Source: Candidatus Aminicenantota bacterium
GTDB lineage: Bacteria; Acidobacteriota; Aminicenantia; UBA2199
DNA: 13,965 nt
NCBI GenBank assembly: GCA_024644125.1
Contig: JAHELQ010000090.1
Coordinates: 1 to 13,965, forward strand
Direction of reading: 5' to 3'
Under the pieces are notes generated by a model. The model was given only the letters and a program-made list of their open reading frames with translations, was not told where the DNA came from and ran no database searches. This document shows positions 1 through 5,914 of the stretch, piece after piece (positions within the stretch are counted from its first letter, which is position 1; each line of letters starts with the position of its first letter). The position numbers and the translations under genes were made by a program.

Positions 1-567
1 ACAGGTTATTTCGAGCATTTCGTGCCGAAGGAAGCTATCGCTCCTGCGGCCGGCAACGTAACCGTGAAAAAAACAGGGACAGGTATCGCCTGGGGCGGCC
101 TGCATTGGCAATATTGGGAAGACATCGATAAAATATCGGCTCATACCCAGAATCCATTGCGTCTGAAAAAGGAGATATTCAAACAAACTCAAGATAAAAA
201 AGGGCCTGTGCTGACGCCGGTCAAAGGACCGCTGGCGGTGGGAGACTTGCTAAAAGTGCGGATTCAATTGAACGTGGACCGCGATATGGAATTCGTCCAT
301 CTCAAGGACCACCGCGGCAGCGGAACGGAGCCTGTGAATGTCCTATCCCATTACAAGTACCAGGATCGCCTCCATTACTATGAATCCACCCGCGATGCGG
401 CAACCCACTTCTTCATCGATTATTTACCCGCCGGAACATATGTGTTCGAATATCCGCTGAGGGTCGTGCACCGGGGCGTGTATCCGTCCGGTATGGCGCA
501 TATTGAATGTATGTATGCTCCTGAATTTAACAGTCATTCTGCGAGCATATCGCTGGAGGTCGAGTAG
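1..567 (+). CDS. C-terminal end of an alpha-2-macroglobulin-family protein (5' truncated)
   Basis: The reading frame is open from base 1 and ends at TAG 565-567, so only the last 188 residues of a longer protein are present. The GTG at 22 lies inside the protein and is not a real start. The tail carries signatures recalled from the C-terminal domains of large bacterial alpha-2-macroglobulin-like proteins: a HLKDHRGSGTEPVNVLS segment, then YYESTRDAATHFF, then DYLPAGTYVFEYPLRV, and finally a MYAPEFNSHS motif close to the end. In this family the C-terminal domain is a beta-sandwich of a very large, usually periplasmic, protein thought to trap proteases or to act in envelope defence. The bait region, any thioester and any signal peptide would lie upstream of the window, so inhibitor activity cannot be judged. 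No cysteine-rich or catalytic feature is visible in this part. No terminator is evident after the stop. Confidence 0.8.
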   Translation, partial: TGYFEHFVPKEAIAPAAGNVTVKKTGTGIAWGGLHWQYWEDIDKISAHTQNPLRLKKEIFKQTQDKKGPVLTPVKGPLAVGDLLKVRIQLNVDRDMEFVHLKDHRGSGTEPVNVLSHYKYQDRLHYYESTRDAATHFFIDYLPAGTYVFEYPLRVVHRGVYPSGMAHIECMYAPEFNSHSASISLEVE

Positions 568-585
568 GAGTCGTCGGCCGGTAAG

Positions 586-608
586 TTTTTTGTAATAATT
601 ACAAAAAA
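586..608. promoter_or_regulatory. Upstream PerR/Fur-type operator (perfect palindrome)
   Basis: This is a perfect inverted repeat with 11-base arms around a single central A (597). Its core is TTGTAATAATTACAA (590-604), flanked by T and A runs. The core has the 7-1-7 architecture of the known PerR box (TTATAATNATTATAA in Bacillus), with G/C at the third and thirteenth positions. It lies 24 bases upstream of the -35 element of the peroxiredoxin gene. The same core recurs at 665-679, and a PerR-like gene follows, so operator function is a strong inference. Confidence 0.7.
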
Positions 609-631
609 AAACAAAAAACAGGGATAGACTC

Positions 632-660
632 TTGACAATAAGGCGGATTTCCAATATTAT
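632..660 (+). promoter_or_regulatory. Sigma70-like promoter of the peroxiredoxin gene
   Basis: TTGACA (632-637) is a perfect -35 hexamer. It is followed after 17 bases by TATTAT (655-660) as the -10, which predicts transcription starting near 667. That start falls inside the downstream operator palindrome (665-679), an arrangement expected for repression. An overlapping TATAAT (658-663) would need a 20-base spacer and is the less likely -10. Confidence 0.65.
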
Positions 661-664
661 AATA

Positions 665-679
665 TTGTAATCATTACAA
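665..679. promoter_or_regulatory. Promoter-proximal PerR/Fur-type operator
   Basis: TTGTAATCATTACAA is a perfect 7-1-7 palindrome centred on C672 and matches the core of the upstream site (590-604) except at the central base. It overlaps the predicted transcription start, so a bound repressor would block initiation. The two centres are 75 bases apart, about seven helical turns, which would put both sites on the same DNA face. Confidence 0.7.
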
Positions 680-705
680 AAAAGAAATAAAAACAGGAGG
701 ATGCA

Positions 706-1359
706 ATGGAAAACAATGTACAGAGGATTCCGTTAATTGGGGAGAAGTTTCCGGAAATGCAGGTCAAGACCACTCAAGGAGTGTATTCATTGCCCAATGA
801 TTTTGAGGGTAAATGGTTGGTTCTTTTTAGCCATCCTGCAGATTTCACTCCGGTGTGTACCACCGAATTCGTGGCTTTCCAAAAACGGTACGACGAGTTT
901 AAAAAACTCAATACAGAGTTGATGGGGCTCAGTGTAGACCAGGTGTTTTCCCATATCAAATGGCTGGACTGGATCCGCGAAAATTTGGATATCGAAATTC
1001 AGTTCCCGGTGATTGCCGATGATGGCAGCATTTCCCGGAGGTTGGGCTTCATTCACGGCAATGCTACCAACACAGTGAGAGCGGTGTTTTTTATTGATCC
1101 CACCGGCACTGTCCGGGCGATTCTCTATTATCCCGCTGAATTGGGCCGGAACTTCGATGAGATTTTGCGGATGATCAAGGCTTTTCAGGTGGCGGATGAA
1201 CATAAAGTGGCCATGCCCGCCAATTGGCCCAACAATGAGATCATGGGGGACGAGGTCATCGTCCCGCCGGCGGTAACGGTTGCCGAGGCCAAAGAACGGC
1301 TCAAAAACAAAAAGTATCAATGTTATGATTGGTGGCTCTGCCACAAAAAATTGAAATAA
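706..1359 (+). CDS. Peroxiredoxin, Prx6-type with three cysteines
   Basis: A cytosolic thiol peroxidase that reduces hydrogen peroxide and organic hydroperoxides. The 217-residue length is typical of the Prx6/archaeal peroxiredoxin group. The peroxidatic cysteine is Cys51 in the PxxxT-C signature (PADFTPVCTTEF), and the supporting arginine is probably Arg125 (NTVRAVFF). The C-terminal arm holds Cys206 and Cys212 (QCYDWWLC). This spacing closely resembles the three-cysteine archaeal enzymes (Cys50/Cys207/Cys213 in Aeropyrum), in which the extra cysteines form the resolving disulfide. A 2-Cys mechanism is therefore more likely than a 1-Cys one. The ATG at 706 has a strong AGGAGG (695-700) five bases upstream. 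The promoter is bracketed by two PerR-like operators and a PerR-like gene follows, so peroxide-induced expression is expected. The symbol is left empty because naming varies (ahpC2, prx, tpx). Confidence 0.93.
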   Translation: MENNVQRIPLIGEKFPEMQVKTTQGVYSLPNDFEGKWLVLFSHPADFTPVCTTEFVAFQKRYDEFKKLNTELMGLSVDQVFSHIKWLDWIRENLDIEIQFPVIADDGSISRRLGFIHGNATNTVRAVFFIDPTGTVRAILYYPAELGRNFDEILRMIKAFQVADEHKVAMPANWPNNEIMGDEVIVPPAVTVAEAKERLKNKKYQCYDWWLCHKKLK

Positions 1360-1377
1360 CGATTTAACGAGAGATGG

Positions 1378-1422
1378 AAATGGGAGGGGTGAGCGAATGT
1401 GTCGCCCGCCTTTCTCCTATTT
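1378..1422 (+). terminator. Possible imperfect terminator hairpin after the peroxiredoxin gene
   Basis: An interrupted inverted repeat: the left arm AAATgGGAG...GCG (from 1378) can pair with the right arm CGC...CTCCtATTT (ending near 1422), with an internal bulge and a short T run at the end. The pairing is imperfect and the U-tract is short, so partial read-through into the regulator gene is plausible. Confidence 0.3.
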
Positions 1423-1439
1423 TAATGTAATTAGTTTTA

Positions 1440-1448
1440 TGGTATGAT
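1440..1448 (+). promoter_or_regulatory. Possible extended -10 promoter of the perR-like gene
   Basis: TGGTATGAT (1440-1448) fits an extended -10 element (TGn followed by TATGAT). The corresponding -35 (TTTTAA, 1420-1425, 17-base spacer) is weak. The sequence ATGTAATTAGTTTTA (1425-1439) in the spacer resembles one half of the PerR box (six of seven positions in the left half, three of seven in the right), which hints at weak autoregulation. Confidence 0.4.
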
Positions 1449-1472
1449 GAAAGATTGGATGTGTAGTTTGAA

Positions 1473-1931
1473 ATGATCACTATGGAAATGAAAAAGAGTA
1501 TTAAGAATCCGCGGGACCGTTTACAAAAGCTTCTGGAAGCGAAAGGCGTGCGCCCCTCGTTTCAACGCCTCAGGATACTGGAGATTTTAGCGGGAACAGC
1601 CAGTCATCCGACGGTGGACGATATTTACCAGGAATTGGTGGATGAGATTCCCACCCTTTCCAGAACGACTGTGTATAATACGTTGAATTTGTTGGTGGAG
1701 AAGAAGCTCGTGCTGGCGTTGAGTATGTCGGAAGCGGGGATGCGATACGATTTTAACACGATTCCGCACACCCATTTTTTTTGCAATTCCTGTAGTCGTG
1801 TCATCGATATCGAGACCGAATTGCCGGAATCATTGCTGCAAGAATCGGTGGACGGTCACAAAATTCATGACACCCATATTTACCTCAACGGCATCTGCAA
1901 ATATTGCCTGGCTCATTCGGAAACCGCTTAA
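1473..1931 (+). CDS. perR: Fur-family peroxide regulator, PerR-like
   Basis: A metal-dependent repressor of 152 residues, the usual Fur/PerR length. The N-terminal winged helix (about residues 15-88) includes the recognition helix TLSRTTVYNTLNLL. The C-terminal dimer domain has the structural zinc site as two CxxC pairs: Cys104/Cys107 and Cys142/Cys145. The regulatory metal ligands match PerR in order and spacing: His45, Asp93 (in RYDF), His99, His101 and Asp112. In Bacillus PerR the equivalents are His37, Asp85, His91, His93 and Asp104. Asp at the RYDF position is the feature that separates peroxide-sensing PerR from iron-sensing Fur. The gene lies just downstream of a peroxiredoxin whose promoter carries two PerR-type palindromes, which supports the assignment. 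Starts at 1473, 1482 and 1488 are all possible; none has a good Shine-Dalgarno, and the longest is given. Confidence 0.88.
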   Translation: MITMEMKKSIKNPRDRLQKLLEAKGVRPSFQRLRILEILAGTASHPTVDDIYQELVDEIPTLSRTTVYNTLNLLVEKKLVLALSMSEAGMRYDFNTIPHTHFFCNSCSRVIDIETELPESLLQESVDGHKIHDTHIYLNGICKYCLAHSETA

Positions 1932-1963
1932 CGAAATCACCTGCCAGCCCTCTAAATATTTCC

Positions 1964-1976
1964 TCGCTTAAAGCGA
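1964..1976. promoter_or_regulatory. 13-base palindrome next to the ATP-grasp gene promoter
   Basis: TCGCTT-A-AAGCGA is a perfect inverted repeat that directly abuts the -35 hexamer at 1977. It could be an operator. Alternatively, as a short stem (TCGC/GCGA) followed eight bases later by a nine-T run (1985-1993), it could be a weak terminator for the perR-like gene. The sequence alone does not decide. Confidence 0.35.
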
Positions 1977-2004
1977 TTGACTTATTTTTTTTTATGGGTA
2001 AAAT
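1977..2004 (+). promoter_or_regulatory. Sigma70-like promoter of the ATP-grasp gene and downstream cluster
   Basis: TTGACT (1977-1982) and TAAAAT (1999-2004) are separated by 16 bases that include a nine-T run. The predicted start near 2011 would leave a leader of about 107 bases before the ATG at 2118. I see no riboswitch class that I recognise in that leader. Confidence 0.5.
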
Positions 2005-2117
2005 ATCCCTTGCAAAAAAAATATTCCCTTTATTTCTGTACATATTTCGCCATACATTCTATCCTGAAACCGAATATGTTGAACGATATGTGAGGAATAT
2101 TTCAAGGAGCGACCGCG

Positions 2118-4268
2118 ATGAAGGTGGCAATCATTCACAATAGAGATTTATCCGCCGTGATAAATAAATTCGGCATTCAAAATAAAGAGATGTACAATCC
2201 GGAAACGGTACGCCGTGTCGCCCAGGCTCTTGAATGGGGCGGGCACAATGTCTCTGTTATAGACGGCAATATGCATATGATCGAAAAGCTCCAACAATTC
2301 ATGCCCCGGGTGATCGAAGGGGAACGCATGGGGCTTGTGTTCAACATGGCCTATGGCATTCAGGGCGAGAGTCGTTATACTCATATTCCGTCCGTTCTGG
2401 AGATGCTGGGAATCCCGTATGTGGGCTCCGGCCCCGGCGGGCACACGTTGGCGCTGGATAAAGTGACGACGAAAATTATCATTCAGAAATATGATTTGCC
2501 CACTCCGGATTTTTGGGTGTTTTCCAGCCCGGAGGAGCGAATGGAGGATGTGGAGTTCCCGGCCATTGTGAAACCCAAGATGGAGGCGGTCTCGTTCGGG
2601 TTGCAAATCGTACACGACATCGACGAACTGAGACAGGCGGTGTCGGAAACCATCCGGGACTTCCAGCAGCAAGTGCTGGTGGAGAGGTTTATCCCTGGAA
2701 GGGAGTTTGCCGTAGGATTGTTGGGGAACAATCCGCCGGAAGCGTTACCGGTCCTGGAGATCGATTTGGAAGGAGATCCCAATGGCATTCAGACGGTGGT
2801 ACACAAAAAAAAGAGACCCAGGGGAAAAATCTGTCCAGCTCATATTCCGGAGGATCTGGCGGATAAACTTGTCAACCTCAGCATTCGCGCCTTCAATGCC
2901 CTGCACCTGCGGGATTTTGCCAGGGTGGACATTCGGATGGACGAAAACGGCAATATTTATATTCTTGAAATAAACTCCATGGCCAGCCTGGGGGCCTCGG
3001 GCTCCTATGTCCATGCCGCGTCTAAAAAAGGGATGGATTTTAGGCGCTTGGTCAACAAGATGTTGGAAGTGGCGGTGGTGCGCTATTTTACCGATCAAAA
3101 CTTCCAGGATGATCTGGGGATGTCTCCCAACAGGATCCCTATGCCGGTACGGATCCGGTCGTATTTGCGGGGGAGGCAGGAACAGATGGAGAATATGCTT
3201 CAGCAGATGGTCAATATCAATAGCTTCTCGAGAAATGTCAATGGTGTCAATCATATCGGAGATACAGTGGCCCGCTATTTGATTCCCCTGGGATTCAAGT
3301 TGCAAGTCATTCCCCAGGTTGAATTGGGCAATATTCTTTACCTGAGCAACAGCGACAGTCAGGCGGTGGATGTGTTGCTGGTATCCCACCTGGACGGTCC
3401 GACGCCGCTTGCCAACCACACTTATTTTACCGACGGCGAGCAGAAACTCATGGGCACCGGGATCTGGGCGTATAAAGGTGGATTGACGATTATGGTGGCC
3501 GCTATGCAGGCCCTCCGCTATATCCGTGGTTTGAAAAAAATACGCATCGGTATTCTGCTGACGACAGATGATTCCTTGCAGGGAAAATTCGCCCAACCTC
3601 ATATCGTCAACATCAGCCGCCATGCCTCGTGCGTGATCGGTCTCAGCGGAGCCTCTCTCGATGGGGGAATCATAACCTCCCGCTCCGGAGCCGCGTCTTA
3701 TTCCCTTTACATGAATCTAAAAAACGCCGAACAGTCGGAAGATGTGTCCTGGGCTATGGGGTATTTCGCGAAAGTGCTTCACTCTCTGACCGAATTGTCC
3801 GATACCATGAAAGGCCTGGTGGTATCTCCATGGGATGTGGAAATGAAGTCCAATATCACCGATCTATCTGCGTTCGGCAAAGCGAAATTGAGTATCCGCT
3901 TCAATGAACCGTCGCAAATTCAATTACTGGATCAACGGCTGGCTAAGTTCATGACTAAAAAAGTCCTGGCAAAACTCGATTTTCAAACATTAGGAGGATT
4001 TCGCCGACCTCCGCTCGTTCCCAACGATAAGACCGGCTGGCTGGTGGACATTGTCAAGTCGATCGCCGGGAAACTGGATATTCGGATACTGGAAGAGCAT
4101 CGCTGGAGTTCGGCGGATATTTGTTTTTTAGAGAAAGAGATTCCAGTGGTGGACGGATTGGGACCGGTGGGCACGAAAAAACCCAATAAAGAGGAATTCA
4201 TTCTGCGTCACAGCCTATTGGAACGGGCGGCCCTCCTGACTCTCACGCTGCATGAATTAGGGCAATGA
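2118..4268 (+). CDS. ATP-grasp ligase (D-Ala-D-Ala ligase-like) fused to a degenerate M20-peptidase domain
   Basis: A 716-residue two-domain protein. Residues 1 to about 325 form a D-Ala-D-Ala-ligase-like ATP-grasp enzyme, which uses ATP to join a carboxylate to an amine via an acyl-phosphate. Visible landmarks are Lys115, Lys152 in VKPKMEAVSFG, EFAVGLLG, Arg269/Asp271 and the Mg-binding Glu284/Asn286 (LEINSM). The PGM loop after the EIN motif, usual in true Ddl, is absent, so the substrate probably differs. Residues about 345-716 follow an M20 (carboxypeptidase G2/ArgE-like) fold: HLD at 424-426, GTGIWAYKGG at 446-455, TTDD at 482-485 and GLGPVG near 680-685. By alignment from memory, the bridging Asp is Ala451, the catalytic Glu pair is Asp485-Ser486, and the last metal His is Lys687. 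This half is thus probably not a metallopeptidase. The ATG has AAGGAG (2104-2109) eight bases upstream. The enzyme may be a dipeptide or amide ligase; the product is unknown. Confidence 0.82.
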   Translation: MKVAIIHNRDLSAVINKFGIQNKEMYNPETVRRVAQALEWGGHNVSVIDGNMHMIEKLQQFMPRVIEGERMGLVFNMAYGIQGESRYTHIPSVLEMLGIPYVGSGPGGHTLALDKVTTKIIIQKYDLPTPDFWVFSSPEERMEDVEFPAIVKPKMEAVSFGLQIVHDIDELRQAVSETIRDFQQQVLVERFIPGREFAVGLLGNNPPEALPVLEIDLEGDPNGIQTVVHKKKRPRGKICPAHIPEDLADKLVNLSIRAFNALHLRDFARVDIRMDENGNIYILEINSMASLGASGSYVHAASKKGMDFRRLVNKMLEVAVVRYFTDQNFQDDLGMSPNRIPMPVRIRSYLRGRQEQMENMLQQMVNINSFSRNVNGVNHIGDTVARYLIPLGFKLQVIPQVELGNILYLSNSDSQAVDVLLVSHLDGPTPLANHTYFTDGEQKLMGTGIWAYKGGLTIMVAAMQALRYIRGLKKIRIGILLTTDDSLQGKFAQPHIVNISRHASCVIGLSGASLDGGIITSRSGAASYSLYMNLKNAEQSEDVSWAMGYFAKVLHSLTELSDTMKGLVVSPWDVEMKSNITDLSAFGKAKLSIRFNEPSQIQLLDQRLAKFMTKKVLAKLDFQTLGGFRRPPLVPNDKTGWLVDIVKSIAGKLDIRILEEHRWSSADICFLEKEIPVVDGLGPVGTKKPNKEEFILRHSLLERAALLTLTLHELGQ

Positions 4269-4280
4269 ACTGAAAAAGGT

Positions 4281-4309
4281 TTGCACTATTGCGGGAGATA
4301 TGTTATATT
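4281..4309 (+). promoter_or_regulatory. Possible internal promoter with extended -10 before the hydrolase gene
   Basis: TGTTATATT (4301-4309) has the TGn extension plus TATATT. A weak -35 (TTGCAC, 4281-4286) sits 17 bases upstream of the -10 hexamer. The predicted start is near 4316, about 25 bases before the ATG at 4341. The 72-base gap here is the only sizeable one inside the cluster, so the last four genes may also be transcribed separately. Confidence 0.4.
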
Positions 4310-4340
4310 TCTGACTTCCCTGCATGGTTTGATCCTCAGT

Positions 4341-4994
4341 ATGAAAGAGAATTATTTTTTGCCCGGTAAAACCGGAGAAGCGGCTATGCGACTACTCGAA
4401 GCGGCGCGGGTGTTGGGCGAACGCCGCCGTCTGGACATGACCGCTGCCCGCTCCGTTCTGCTGGTGTTGGATATGCAGGAATTTTTTCTTGACGAGGCGT
4501 CCCACGCGTTTGTCCCCTCCGCCATAGCCATCATCCCCCACATCAAACAATTGCAAGAGTTATTCCTTCAGCAGGGGTTGCCGGTGATTCACACTTTCCA
4601 TACCAATGACGAAAAAAACGCAGGGAGCATGAAGCGATGGTGGCGTGATTTATTGAAGCCGGCATCGCCGCTGGCAGCAGTTACACATCGATTGCCGCCT
4701 TCTGGGGTGGCAATGTTGGAAAAGCATCAATATGATGCGTTTTTGAAGACCGACCTCGAAGACCGGTTGCGTCGGCTAAATATCCGCCAGGTGGTCGTTA
4801 CCGGAGTAATGGCGCATCTCTGCTGCGAAACCACTGCCCGTTCCGCGTTCATGCGGGGCTTCGATGTCCTGTTCGTTGTGGATGCGGTGGCCGACTACAA
4901 CCGGGAATTCCACCGGGCAACCGTGCTGAATCTCGCCCATGGTTTTGCTACCCCGGTGTTAACCGACGAGGTCATCGGAGCATTCGGGAATTAG
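4341..4994 (+). CDS. Isochorismatase-like (cysteine) hydrolase
   Basis: A 217-residue member of the isochorismatase/nicotinamidase superfamily, cytosolic alpha/beta hydrolases that cleave C-N or ether/ester bonds with a Cys-Lys-Asp triad. The triad is visible as Asp44 (LLVLDMQEFF), Lys128 (EKHQYDAF) and Cys161 in GVMAHLCCETTARSAF. Conserved family blocks follow: GFDVLFVVDAVADYN, EFHRATVLNLAHGFA and the VLTDE tail. The start at 4341 is chosen because MKENYF is a recurrent N-terminus in this subgroup; an in-frame TTG at 4281 would add 20 residues of unlike sequence. The Shine-Dalgarno at 4341 is poor. The gene ends at a TAG that overlaps the ribosome-binding site of the next gene, so the two are co-translated. 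Substrates in this superfamily vary widely (isochorismate, nicotinamide, N-carbamoyl compounds), and none can be chosen from sequence. The long cluster context argues for a pathway-specific amide or ester substrate. Confidence 0.88.
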   Translation: MKENYFLPGKTGEAAMRLLEAARVLGERRRLDMTAARSVLLVLDMQEFFLDEASHAFVPSAIAIIPHIKQLQELFLQQGLPVIHTFHTNDEKNAGSMKRWWRDLLKPASPLAAVTHRLPPSGVAMLEKHQYDAFLKTDLEDRLRRLNIRQVVVTGVMAHLCCETTARSAFMRGFDVLFVVDAVADYNREFHRATVLNLAHGFATPVLTDEVIGAFGN

Positions 4995-5002
4995 GAGTGC
5001 AA

Positions 5003-5911
5003 TTGGCTGAAGATAAATCGCAATCACAAATCGCCGTCATCGGCGCAGGTCCCGGCGGTATTGCCGCGGCAATTCAATTGAAACGGTTTGGATTGTCTCC
5101 TCTGGTTTTTGAGAAGGGCGAAATCGGAGGATTATTGCGCAACGCCCATTGGGTGGAGAATTACCCCGGCTTTCCCTGCGGTATTTCCGGGCCGGATCTA
5201 GCGGGGCTAATGAAGCTCCACCTCGAGTCATTGGAGATACCGGTTCTCTATGAAGATGTGCTGCAAGTGGATTATCGCCCGAAGGAATCGATCTTCGACA
5301 TAATCACCAATGTGGCTGAATACGACGTCCACTATCTGGTGCTGGCATGCGGCACAAGGCCCAAAAAATTGAAACAGGCGGAGGGATTGCCCTTAGCGTT
5401 GCGGGAAAAGATCTTTTACGAAGTCCATCCCATCCTTCATTATAGTAATAAACACATTGTCGTCGTTGGAGCCGGCGATGCCGCCTTCGATTACGCTCTC
5501 AACCTCGCCCAATCGGGGGACAATCATATCGATGTCGTGTTCCGCGGCGACGAGGTGAAAGCGTTACCGTTATTGCATTCCCGTTGTCTTGCCAGAGAGA
5601 ATATCCACTTGTTGAAACGGCACCGGATCCTCTCCATCGGGGAGGGGGCAGCGGGAGATCTTTCTCTGAGTCTCGATGGACCCGGCGCAACTGTATGTAT
5701 AGAGTGTGATATCTTGCTGGCGGCTATCGGCAGGGAGGTGGAGAAAGAGATGGCTTCCCCACGGTTACTGGATCTCGAGGAGGAATTGATGATGCGTGGA
5801 TTGCTCTATTTGGCGGGGGATGTGAAAAACGACCTGTATCGCCAGGCGTCTATCGCGGTAGGTAATGGAATCGAAGCGGCCATGCGCTTGTGCCGGGATA
5901 TAAAGGAGTAG
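5003..5911 (+). CDS. Thioredoxin-reductase-like FAD/NAD(P) oxidoreductase without redox CxxC
   Basis: A 302-residue two-dinucleotide-binding-domain flavoprotein. FAD binds at GAGPGG (residues 14-19), followed by EKGEIGGLLRNAHWVENYPGFP, the usual thioredoxin-reductase region. The NAD(P) domain begins at GAGDAAFDYA (156-165). The C-terminal AGD (271-273) plus AIAVGNGIEAA-like helix contacts FAD. The redox-active CxxC that thioredoxin reductase carries just ahead of the second GxGxxA is missing; the stretch there (about 130-150) has no cysteine. CIEC at 232-235 lies after the NAD(P) motif and is probably incidental. Such CxxC-less relatives include ferredoxin/flavodoxin-NADP reductases (YumC-type), so a role in feeding electrons to the adjacent radical SAM enzyme is attractive but inferred. 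TTG 5003 is preferred over GTG 4997 because AGGAG (4993-4997) is then five bases upstream. The gap to the radical SAM gene is three bases. Confidence 0.82.
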   Translation: MAEDKSQSQIAVIGAGPGGIAAAIQLKRFGLSPLVFEKGEIGGLLRNAHWVENYPGFPCGISGPDLAGLMKLHLESLEIPVLYEDVLQVDYRPKESIFDIITNVAEYDVHYLVLACGTRPKKLKQAEGLPLALREKIFYEVHPILHYSNKHIVVVGAGDAAFDYALNLAQSGDNHIDVVFRGDEVKALPLLHSRCLARENIHLLKRHRILSIGEGAAGDLSLSLDGPGATVCIECDILLAAIGREVEKEMASPRLLDLEEELMMRGLLYLAGDVKNDLYRQASIAVGNGIEAAMRLCRDIKE

Positions 5912-5914
5912 ATG

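Noticed and set aside
586..608. The palindrome as an intrinsic terminator of the upstream gene
   Set aside because: The stem is almost all A/T and would be unstable as RNA; the repeat of the same core at 665-679 and its position at the promoter favour an operator.
787..1344. A 185-codon open frame on the - strand
   Set aside because: Antisense shadow of the peroxiredoxin gene, which has conserved motifs, a ribosome-binding site and a promoter.
1904..2143. A 79-codon open frame across the gap before the ATP-grasp gene
   Set aside because: It runs through a promoter and a nine-T run, has no ribosome-binding site, shows no family similarity and overlaps both flanking genes.
2745..3623. A 292-codon open frame on the - strand
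   Set aside because: It lies entirely inside the ATP-grasp/M20 gene in antisense, its product has low-complexity His/Gln/Ile composition with no recognisable domain, and the sense frame has clear family motifs.
5696..5707. CIEC in the flavoprotein as a thioredoxin-reductase active site
   Set aside because: It lies after the NAD(P)-binding motif, in the strand leading to the AIGR segment, not in the position of the redox CxxC, so it is probably incidental.
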